64,000 nt of DNA from Lucinisca nassula (taxonomy: Eukaryota > Mollusca > Bivalvia > Lucinida > Lucinidae): the NCBI GenBank assembly GCA_963580285.1, contig OY757021.1, forward strand, positions 95,405,221 through 95,469,220, in the 5' to 3' direction. Shown here in pieces: positions 55,986 through 64,000 of the stretch; positions within the stretch are counted from its first letter, which is position 1; each line of letters opens with the position of its first letter. A program made the position numbers and the translations under genes. The notes under the pieces are model-generated. The model had not been told where the DNA came from. It searched no databases and saw only the letters and a program-made list of their open reading frames with translations.

Positions 55986-56379
55986 TTTGTAAAGGCATGT
56001 TTTTGTAATGGCTCCACCGTTTTTGTTTTCCCTGGGAGACCCATCATACGTAAATATTATTTATACCCCTCGGTAACCTTAGGAAAATGAAATTTCTCTG
56101 TGCGTTTCTTTAGTGTTTTTGTTGGAGAGACAATGATAAACACAAGTAGAGGAAATATCTTTAACGGTGTAATAGACATTGACATCACATATACACATGA
56201 TTAACAAAATGTGACAAACTACCTTAAGATGAAATGGTAAAGCTGAAAGCATAGCAGACCATTTTGCACTTATATGTGACCTTAATGAAGAATGCATTGT
56301 TTTTACATGTAACATGGTTATAAGTTTAAAGAGATTGGAGTTGGCATTTTAACCGCCTAAAGAAATAACAAACTATATT

Positions 56380-56590
56380 TCATCTTTACCACTCTCTGGG
56401 CTAATTCAGTGAACAACAAATAGTCCATATTTCTCTTATTTATCCTAGAAAACAGGATAATACATTGCAAATCCTGTTTTTTTTGTTGTTATTTTTTTTT
56501 TTGTTTTGTTTTGGTTTTCGAAAAAAATATTTCAAAATGTTGTATGCTAAAATGCCCAACATGAAGACCGTTAACTGCATTCTGGTATAA
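56380..56590. mobile_element. Hairpin MITE F7, degraded
   Basis: tttaccactctctgggctaa, cctagaaaacaggataata, ttcaaaatgttgtatgct. Confidence 0.5.
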
Positions 56591-56679
56591 CAGAAGTGTG
56601 TAATAATTCCAGGATACCACACCAATGTGATGTTTAAATGCAATCATTGTTCTGAAGAAATTTTACTATAACTTCCCTA

Positions 56680-57075
56680 TTTCTGCTACAAATGCAGATT
56701 TTTGATGCTTGTTATAATGCCTCATTGAGACGATCCAACAAGTTCCTACAATCTCTGTAAGCACAAATCACGAAAATAAACACGCTTGGAAACCCAGCTT
56801 TTTAAGGGACAATTCCTTCAATTCTTTCAAGACTAATGTAATGGTCATATGAAGCTATATCTGGGAACAGTTCACTCCTCTTTCATCAATATCTACATTT
56901 CATCAGGTAACAAGTCAGTGAAATGACTTATATACTGAAAACTGACGTTCACAAAGGATTTTATTTTTTTTATCTATGCTCAAATTCATAGACTATGGGT
57001 ACTCGCTAGAACCGCCTCAATGAAGCTGTTATTGGAGCACCCGCAATCTATGTTCCATTTCGATTTAATAAAATT
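56680..57075. mobile_element. Degraded hairpin MITE F4 copies
   Basis: gcctcattgagacgatccaa (56731) and tagaaccgcctcaatgaagc (57008) are two mutated core hairpins with flanking cacgaaaataaacacgctt. Confidence 0.5.
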
Positions 57076-57200
57076 ATCATAAAGTTTCATCTAAAACGCT
57101 AAATCTAGAGATTTGAAAAGCACCATTTTAACCCACGGGTATACTGTTGTAATGTAATGGACAGATTACTTTCAGAACAGGCATGTCTCTTTTTGAAGTA

Positions 57201-57367
57201 GAAGCCTCCGTGGTGCAGTGGTTACGCTACTCGCCTTGTAAACCAGGGATCGCAGGATCTATCCCGGGCTTCTCCAGACTTTCGGATGAGTCGTTAAACC
57301 GAGGTCCCGTCTCCGTATGACCTTAGCTGTTGGTGGGACGTAAAACTAAAACTCACTCACTCACTCA
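57201..57367 (+). mobile_element. tRNA-derived SINE A
   Basis: The head cctccgtggtgcagtggtta / gatctatcccgggcttctcc is tRNA-like. The tail is gtgggacgtaaaactaaaac and (CTCA)n. Perfect 14-bp duplication ctctttttgaagta (57187-57200 and 57368-57381). Confidence 0.85.
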
Positions 57368-57764
57368 CTCTTTTTGAAGTACCTAAACACCTTAAGAAAC
57401 AATACTAATACGTAACTTTTAAGGAGGAAGAGGAGAAGAAAACAATCCCTTTCAGACCAGTTAGTAAAGTCTCTTTTTGGTGTACCCATAATACTGAACA
57501 CAACGTAAACTTTAAAGGAGGAAAATGCGGGTTACACGGGAAGTTAGGTGGCAGACCGGAAAAGACATTTTAGATACATATGAGCTCGTGATGACTAGGC
57601 CGACCTTTACCATTTGCGAACAACAAAGCTGTAGATAATCTTGTGCATCCGTACATATCTCTAGTTTCTATATCCAACATCAATGTTTACAGTAGGAAAA
57701 CATGTTCATAAGAAATAATGGCGTCCAACATGGTGTCAGAAAATGATAAATATTAGGTAAAAAT

Positions 57765-57940
57765 GATAACACCATTACTATTTCTGCTTTCAACATATAT
57801 TGTGGGTGCTCGTTAGAACCGCCTCAATGAGGCGGTTCTAACGAGTACCCACAATCTATGTTTTTAGCAAATATAAGGCACATACTGTATACCCCGTAAA
57901 CCCACTTTTCTCTAAACAAAGTGAGGTTTAGGGGGTCTTC
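57765..57940. mobile_element. Hairpin MITE F4 with a perfect core
   Basis: tgggtgctcgttagaaccgc, GCCTCAATGAGGC centre, perfect inverse arm, then gtaaacccacttttct and gtgaggtttagggggtc. Confidence 0.7.
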
Positions 57941-58017
57941 GTTTCACGGACTTGTTATCGTGATTAGACTCTTGTGAGTCCGTGCAGCTAAACTGACCGG
58001 TTTGTGTCTAACATGGA

Positions 58018-58246
58018 CCCAGTTGTTCAAAGCATTGTGAAACTGTTAACTGTTCTAGCTAATACAATATCTAAAATACTGTCGTTTTTGCTGAAAAAAT
58101 GAGCAGTTTTTGCATTTGTAAAAGCTGCTCACATTTTTTCAGAAAAAATAGCATAATTATCATATTAAATGATGCCCTATCAAATGATCAAAGTTTTAAC
58201 GATATGTTAAGAAATGACATGGTTAGTTTTGGAAAACTGGTCCCTG
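58018..58246. mobile_element. Hairpin MITE F3
   Basis: acccagttgttcaaagcatt to tagttttggaaaactggtcc, stem gagcagtttttgcatttgta and inverse. It lies downstream of the FG-GAP-like stop. Confidence 0.7.
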
Positions 58247-58404
58247 AAGGCAAACCCCGAATACTTGTTTTCTCCTAACTGGGCTCAAATATATGTAGCC
58301 GTTTATTTAATAAATATGGGTGAATAGTGTCACCACGCTTAATAAAACAGTACCGATTTCAGAAATAGGAAATGTATTTCTTGCTTAATCAATCCCTCTC
58401 TGAT

Positions 58405-58510
58405 TTGGGGCTCACTTTAAAGGAAAAACATGCTCCCTCTTGGAGCAAATATTTTTTTTTTTAAGAAAAGTCCCCTTCCATGCAACAATGCCCGTTAGGC
58501 GTGTTCACGT
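58405..58510. mobile_element. Hairpin MITE F5, fragment
   Basis: tttaaaggaaaaacatgctc / ggagcaaatattttttttt and gcgtgttcacgtccctta are diverged remains. It overlaps the putative 3' UTR of the FG-GAP-like gene. Confidence 0.45.
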
Positions 58511-58513
58511 CCC

Positions 58514-58818
58514 TTAATAGCGATAAGTACTATCTCCTTTTGCTCCCATATATCCGCCCCATTGTTGTTGCTTCGCCGGTAGAAACTTGAGACTTGTGAT
58601 TTTATTTTCATTGTTCATCCATTTGACGCGGTCATGCAAAGTCACGTTGATGTCAGTGTAACGTTCACGCCCAATAGCGTCTTCAAGGTTGACCTTGTAG
58701 ATATCAACATCAAACTTCATTTTGACGTATCTAGCGTATTCGTCACGTAGTACCCCGACCGAGACGAGATTGACTATGAGATCTAAACGGCCATCTCCAT
58801 CAACGTCACCAATGGCAC
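58514..58818 (-). CDS. FG-GAP-like gene, terminal exon with calcium-loop motif
   Basis: The acceptor is ttattataaag, and translation runs to TAA at 58516-58514 (100 residues plus 2 bases). It starts AIGDVDGDGRLDLIVNL, a DxDGDGxxD loop as in FG-GAP repeats, and ends WGGYMGAKGDSTYRY. The internal ATG at 58720 is not the start; the frame is open upstream to the acceptor. A partial hairpin MITE (58405-58500) lies in the putative 3' UTR. Confidence 0.85.
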
Positions 58819-61800
58819 CTTTATAATAACAAATAACAAACTATTAACATACAGTTCCAAAGTAAAAATACAGCATAATGTAGCGTTGCTTCAACACAGT
58901 CACCCTCACTGTGTCAAAGACAAGTATTGCTTGATATCTTGACCAAAAATGTTATATAACCGGTAAACGTTTAATTTGTTGGTTTAATGTGATCCCCTGC
59001 CTTATAAGATGGCGTATGACTACTAATAGCATCAAAAAACAAACTTCAATGTCTCATATCTTATACCACATAAAAATATGATAGCCTTGGCTTAAGGATA
59101 ATTGGCTAGGATCAAATGAATCGAGCTGTTCCTTTTTCAGCTTCAACTCTGCCATTTTTATTTGTATGACAAGGGTGTAGCAACATTTGTCTGTTATTTG
59201 CATGCCTTGGCAACTATATTTAATTGTGATAGCCAGTTTATCTTACATAATATACTTTACGAGAGCTGCTGTTCTTGTGACGATGTCGGGAAATTCTTCG
59301 AAATGTCCTCAGTTTACAATTTAATGTAAAATTTAGCTCCCCGGCCGTTATGAACATGCAAGCGTTTACTTACTAGGACCATAGACGACGTGACATGTTC
59401 ATTTATCAAATCTGAATAGCGCTGTAAGCATTCTAAAGGATAACTAAATTTTAAGCTTCCACCTATCGGATATCTTAATTGATTTTACAAGCATGCGCCG
59501 TTATAAGATTATTAACGACTATACTCATAATAGGGATGCAACTTTAAGCTGGTTTTTCTAACTTTTAAAGGTTGACCAATATATTGCCACTGTTTATGAA
59601 TAAGATTATATTTTTAGATGGCCAATGAATTTATCATCTTCCTAAATTGTGTGGTTACATCTCTTTACAGAGATGAGACTAAAACATTCCTTCAGCCAAG
59701 GCTTTTTGTAAGTTCCCTGTTTAATTGCACGCCAGTGGGTCAGGCGTCAGAATATATGACGGTTCCAGCGTAAAGACTTACTGAGAATTAGAGAGAATTT
59801 TTTTTTCATATATTGTTGGTGGGTGCCTGATGCTATATCTCTGGTCGGGCCTATCGGAGTCTAACTGTGTGTTTTCTTTTGCTCCATCATTGCAGTGGTT
59901 TCTTGCTGCCGAGTCCTCGCCGTTTTTTCGTCTCCGTGGTTGTTTGATTTGTGTGTTCTCGAAGATGTTGCACTGATGTGTTAGGGGGCCTTCATGCGGA
60001 CTGAACAAATTATTTGTCTATATCACGACGGAAGTAAGGGAGAAGATTGTGGCCATGTAAAAGAGATTTAAGCCCCCTAGTGGAATTCGTTTCACTGACC
60101 GTTCCAAGGCGTTCTTCTGTCGCGGTATATTTTGTTGTGGTTTGTCTGAGAGTGTGTTGCTCGCTTATATTTTATGTTCAGGATAGCCAATTTGCCATTT
60201 TATTGGAAAGTAACTGTCCTTTCGGCTTTCCGCTATTGATGTTTCCATTAGTGTCTAGTTTCATGTTTGTGTTTCTTTCCCTTTGGTGTCTCTGATGGGA
60301 GCTGTAGGTTCATTGTATCAATTCCTGATCACTACATTAAAGAAGGTACAACGATACTCAGTCATGCCACAGTCAAAGAGCACAGACATCGTTACCCTTA
60401 TCCCGCTGAGCACGACAATCCTTACCTTTGCAAACAGTGTAGATCCAGCCATCTGATCAGGATCTACACTGTGTGTCATTCAGTTAATGAATATGAATTA
60501 ACACAGTATTTCAGTAATCTGATTGGTTGATAGTCAGCAATGGGTGTGGCTAAAGTAATTTATTCAGCGGGATAAGGGTTAAACAGTAATAAAAGCTACC
60601 GAAAGTATAGATGGAATCAGTGACATATGAAGGCACACCAATATCAACTAAAAAGTATACACGCGCACCTTAAATTTAACACACTGCAAAGGAACGATCA
60701 CCTTGGAAGTAGTAAAACTACTAGAAGGGAGTCTTATCTTTTGAGTTTTCGATGTGCCAGGTCTTGCGTGTTGAGAAAACCTTGTAAAGGGCTTTTCCGA
60801 GCAACAAAGGTGCAGATCAGTCTGCGCCTTCGCCTCTAGTTTCTATAACTAAATGTCAAGCCTGTTTCTATAACTAAATGTCAAGCCTGTTGCTAGTCTG
60901 TGTCGGTGAGGAAACCAGTTTCTGCGTTCCTGGTCAAAAACCCGACGACAGGTTTTCTACTGACGTGCAACACAATATACATGTTCAAGCCAAACACATA
61001 TTTTACTTTATGTGGCTTAAAAGTCCATATTAACAGTTACCGCCCTCTGGTCAAGTTCTGCGGACGACAAATGATGGTATTTTTTACTTATTTTCCCCAT
61101 GAAAACAGGTTTAGAATTTCATGCAAACTGTCTCCAATGGAGACAATTTACATGAAATGACAAAATCCGTTTTCTTGGAAAAATAAAAGAAATATTTCAA
61201 AATGTCGTCTGTTGAACTTGCCCAGAGAGCGGTAACCGTTAAAATGCACATTTAAGCCAAACATATGTTTTAACTTTATGCGGCTTAAATGTCCATATTG
61301 ATGGTATTTTTTTATTTTTTTTTCCTGAAAATAGGTTTTGGCATTTCATGCAAATTGTCGCCAATGGAGATAATCTGCCTGAAATGACAAAATCTGTTTA
61401 TTAAAGAAATATTTTAAAATGTCGTCTGTTGAAACATTCTCTCACAGGGTTATGGACGGTGATAAAGCATTATATTAACAAACCAGTTGTTCTCTCATCT
61501 GGTTGTACCAGCACACAGAAAGTGTCGTTGTTCTTTTTCTTCTGTGCTTCCCGTCGGCCCCTGGACCAAGGGACCTCGTTTTCAGTCATTGTATGATTAG
61601 CCCCATACTTCTTTATGACTTGTTGTACCAGCTCTCTGTCTTCTGCTGTAAGCTCTACAAAGAAGATTTGCATAATTATATCACCCATAAACAATAAACT
61701 AACTTTCGCCCATTGTGGCTGGAAGAAATAGATGGGCTGCATGATGCTTCCACGCAGAGCTGAAACTGACCTCACACGAGTACTGGTAAACCGCTTAGAG

Positions 61801-64000
61801 CATCTGAGCCTGCCCAGGCAAAGCGGTGCGAGTCGGACCGTCCATGCTTAAAAACCCTATTGGTTTCATTGGACTGCAGGGCTTGAGATGTCATAATCAT
61901 CTCAATGTCGGGTAAAAGTCCCACAAAATTGGAAGCAGTGTCTCCAAAATGACCTTTACAGTGTTGACGGGGACGTTAAACCTCAAATCAAACAAATCAA
62001 GAAATGACCAAGAAATGACGCTTTTATTTTTCATATAAAAATATTATTCGTTGCAGAAAAATAAATATGTTGTATAAAAGGGTTATCCTTTGGAAGCAAG
62101 GAATACACTACAGAACTGAAAAATATGAAGTGTACATGTTTTCTGGGCCAGACTAGCTAGTTTCGACCAACTAGGCCTCATCAGTGACCCTCAGATATTT
62201 TCAAAATTCCACATTGGAATCAATGATCCCAAAGGACAAGAAAATATAATCTACACTATGATGTAGGGCAGGGAGACGTTTTACCGCCGCCACACAGTCC
62301 CACACACCAGCTGTAGTGAAGTTAAATATGTTCTATGAAAGGTTATCCTTCGGAAGCAAGGAATACACCACAGAACTGAAAAATATGAAGTGTACATGTT
62401 TTCTGGGCAAGACTAGATAGTTTCGGCCAATTAGGCCTCATCAGTGACCCTCAGATATTTTCGAAATTCCACAATGGAATCAATGATCCCAAAGGACAAG
62501 AAAATATAATCTAAACTATGGTGTCTTTGTCTGAAAACATGGCTGTATAATCCTCAGTAAAAATAGAATATTAAATGTGATTCTTTTTATCACACCACTA
62601 ATATTCGTCAGAATCTTCAATATCAGACCGAGGCATGCCGTGTTCCGAATGATAATCAGGATGCTTACCAAACAATTAAACACTTACAAAACTGTTATTA
62701 TGAATATTAGATCGCCAGAAAAATATGTATAATTGAATTTGAATATAAATTTCACTACAAATTTAGAAATCGTCTTAATTCGTACCAGAACGTTCCATGA
62801 GATTTCGCAGAAAAATTTGATGACAGTAACATCCGCTTTTAATTAAAGCCACTAGTGTCCACGAAAAGCACACGTCAATACCGATCCGATAAAGTTTTAT
62901 CTTAATTCATTTGGTGAATCATAAAAAATTCTTTTATATTTTCCTCACACCCTGTATATTATGTTTGCTCTTGATGTTCATCTTAATGTTTTGATAACGA
63001 GAACGCACTGAGTACAAGAAGTCGGTGGTTTCAGAGTGGATAAACAAAAAGGCGCATATAAAACAGTTGGGGTTTCCAATGAATAAAAAAGACTGTGTTT
63101 CCACGGTGCATAAATTATATTTGCATGTATAGAGGAGATTTCCAATATGTATAAACAATATGGCCCCAATGTGCATAAAAATAAAATATGCATAATCAGT
63201 GGTGGATTGCATGGTGTATACATAAAAATACATATAATGTATGTACAAAAAAGGGGATTCGGTGTGACGTGTAAATGTAATTGATCATAGAACAGGAAAA
63301 CTGCTTACTGTAATAATATTTTTCAGAACCTCTTTCCCACAGTTTGACAGGTGATTTCATCACTGTTCTGTCAAGGGCAAACGTCTCAGCTAAAAACACA
63401 GTCTGATCAGTTTCACATTCAATATAGTCCTAAAACAAGAAAAATGATTTACAAAGAAAGTAAAACAGTAAATACAGTAGAACTTCGATGGCTCGAAAAC
63501 TCGAACACCGATAGCTCGTTTACATTGACTGAGTCTAACCCGTTCCTGAGTACCTAGGGAATTCCTGTACATAAGAAATGGTAGGAGATAATTTAGGAGA
63601 TTTTCGAGTTTTATCTTGCAAATGTATGCTATGTCTACTCATTAGAATCGCCTCGATGAGGCGATTCTAATGAGTAGACATAGCATACATTTTCATTATT
63701 TAACACCGAAAAGATATACAAAAGTATATCGTATACCTCCTGGCAGTAGCCCTCAGTGGCTCGAACTACCCCTGTCTCGAACAGATTTTCGTGGTACCAA
63801 AGATGTTCGAGCCATTGAAGTTCGACTGTATATGTTTGTCTATGTCTGTGATGTGAAAAAATTGTTTGTTTTTGTTGATTAATCTCCCTGTAAACACCTA
63901 TGGCAATATCGGTTCGATCTGTAACCGAACAACTCTTTTCTTACTTTACAGTTAGTTGTACCACTGTTGATGAAGTCATGCCTTATTGTCCCCAAAAAGC
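58514..64000 (-). CDS. FG-GAP-like repeat gene, 3' part (four exons, 5' end outside window)
   Basis: On the - strand, exons 64000-63945 (partial), 63429-63309, 61654-61484 and 58818-58514 join without a stop to give about 216 C-terminal residues. Junction phases are 0, 1 and 1, and all introns are GT-AG. The joins read TNCK/DYIEC, KYYY-K-LTAED and DERTT-G-AIGDVDG. The last exon has GDVDGDGRLDL, the calcium-binding loop of FG-GAP/VCBS-type beta-propeller repeats, which occur in integrin alpha chains and in secreted or membrane FG-GAP proteins. The C-terminus is hydrophilic with no evident TM segment, so the product may be secreted or luminal (inference). I cannot name the orthologue. An AATAAA on this strand at about 58307-58302, some 207 bases past the stop, may be the poly(A) signal. 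Confidence 0.8.
58819..59764 (-). other. FG-GAP-like intron, unique part
   Basis: This lies between the terminal exon and the Penelope-tail insertion. It is AT-rich, with no further exon seen in phase. Confidence 0.5.
59765..60345 (+). mobile_element. Long 3'-tail fragment of the Penelope-like element (in FG-GAP intron)
   Basis: Collinear with the reverse complement of 49100-48530 over about 570 bp: gtgcctgatgct, tcggagtctaactgt, ccatcattgcagtgg, aacaaattatttgtct, gattgtggccatgtaaaa, ggccttcatgcgg. It is antisense to the host gene. Open frames within it are shadows. Confidence 0.7.
60390..60582 (-). mobile_element. piggyBac-like MITE in the FG-GAP-like intron, shortened hairpin
   Basis: taccCTTATCCCGCTGAG to CAGCGGGATAAGGGTTAA; the stem is reduced to agatccagccatctgatcag. 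Confidence 0.75.
60583..61037. other. FG-GAP-like intron, 26-bp direct duplication
   Basis: tttctataactaaatgtcaa is repeated at 60839 and 60865. No exon was recognised. Confidence 0.5.
61045..61460. mobile_element. Two tandem hairpin MITEs F7 (FG-GAP-like intron)
   Basis: Copies at 61038-61235 (gttaccgccctctggtca to cccagagagcggtaacc) and about 61285-61460 both have tttcatgcaaa, gtctccaatggaga and its inverse. Confidence 0.65.
61484..61654 (-). CDS. FG-GAP-like gene, internal exon (56 codons + split codons)
   Basis: The acceptor is ttctttgtag and the donor is gtttgt. It reads LTAEDRELVQQVIKKYGANH, then a basic stretch (RGRREAQKKK), and ends VQPDERTT with one base that completes Gly with the next exon. 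The upstream part of the open frame, beyond the acceptor, belongs to a SINE that begins about 50 bases away. Phase 1 at both ends matches its neighbours. Confidence 0.82.
61708..62010 (+). mobile_element. SINE-like element D (in FG-GAP-like intron)
   Basis: From ttcgcccattgtggctggaa to gttaaacctcaaatcaaac. Its start lies about 50 bases beyond the acceptor of exon 61484-61654, and it creates the spurious upstream extension of that frame. Confidence 0.75.
62076..62525. repeat. Two copies of the 190-bp repeat F9
   Basis: Copies at 62076-62266 and 62335-62525 are nearly identical (gaagtgtacatgttttctgg, caatgatcccaaaggacaag), with about 70 bp of unrelated DNA between them. Confidence 0.75.
62526..63308. 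other. FG-GAP-like intron, AT-rich
   Basis: The overlapping - strand frames 62934-63248 are low-complexity (MYIHYMYF-type) and not supported as coding. Confidence 0.5.
63309..63429 (-). CDS. FG-GAP-like gene, internal exon (40 codons + 1 base)
   Basis: The acceptor on the - strand is cttgttttag and the donor is gtaagc. The exon starts DYIECETDQTVFLAETFALD and ends GSEKYYY plus one base. The phase-1 end fits the phase-1 start of the exon at 61654. Composition and codon use look coding, in contrast to the AT-rich, stop-rich flanks. Confidence 0.8.
63474..63832. mobile_element. pogo/Tigger-like hairpin MITE (F1), in the FG-GAP-like intron
   Basis: acagtagaacttcgatggct to agccattgaagttcgactgt, centre GCCTCGATGAGGC with tagacatagcatacat arms. 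It lies between exons 63309-63429 and 63945-64000. Confidence 0.7.
63945..64000 (-). CDS. FG-GAP-like gene, exon cut by the window edge
   Basis: Read on the - strand, this gives 18 codons, FLGTIRHDFINSGTTNCK, then a donor gtaaga. It is open in one frame, which is phase 0 at the donor and so matches the next exon. The exon runs off the right edge. Alone it would be weak; the phase match and the downstream chain support it. Confidence 0.65.

Noticed and set aside
57201..57275. tRNA gene
   Set aside because: tRNA-like head of SINE A with a target duplication; anticodon arm and acceptor stem are degenerate.
62934..63248. 104-residue - strand membrane-like protein
   Set aside because: Low-complexity AT-rich intron next to a real exon (63309-63429); no splice sites or phase fit.

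Overview
This window is non-coding-rich eukaryotic DNA, most likely from a bivalve mollusc. The main reasons are Helitron/Helentron-like non-autonomous elements of the 'pearl'/HINE kind (a terminal hairpin, a CCGT/ACGG microsatellite and long tandem monomers), many tRNA-derived SINEs, and a very high density of hairpin MITEs inside long introns. The species call is inference; the sequence alone does not fix it. Almost none of the short open frames are genes: most are palindrome or tandem-repeat shadows. 

Two split protein-coding genes are supported. (1) On the + strand, the 3' half of a tetraspanin gene has three phase-0 coding exons at 2093-2326, 13749-13832 and 19107-19262. They encode the cysteine-rich large extracellular loop, TM4 and a cytoplasmic tail ending in a YxxPhi motif. 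The 5' exons (TM1-TM3) are not seen. (2) On the - strand at the right end, the 3' part of an FG-GAP-like gene has four exons (63945 to beyond 64000, 63309-63429, 61484-61654, 58514-58818). Their splice phases match exactly and they join into about 216 C-terminal residues carrying a D-x-D-G-D-G-x-x-D calcium-loop motif. 

Layout: 1-2092 repeats upstream of the tetraspanin exon; 2093-19262 tetraspanin exons with introns of 11.4 and 5.3 kb filled by MITEs, tandem arrays and HINE-like elements (5199-6955, 6993-9692, 14046-14347, 15480-18163); 19263-24960 MITEs and SINEs; 24967-30301 a large 167-bp-monomer HINE region holding a nested 1.44-kb element (26541-27983), which has a near-identical copy at 41314-42752; 30376-48480 MITE/SINE mosaic; 48485-50588 a decayed Penelope-like reverse transcriptase element on the - strand, with 3'-tail fragments at 1-210, 54430-54705 and 59765-60345; 50740-57900 degenerate tandem and low-copy DNA; 58514-64000 the FG-GAP-like gene. 

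The most unusual signals are: element-specific, matched terminal arms on otherwise different HINE-like elements; one hairpin core shared by MITE families with different ends; a piggyBac-like (TTAA, CCCTTATC) MITE family of at least 15 copies, some sharing a single TTAA; and a 117-bp open, splice-bordered segment inside a HINE in the last tetraspanin intron that could be a captured or exonised fragment.
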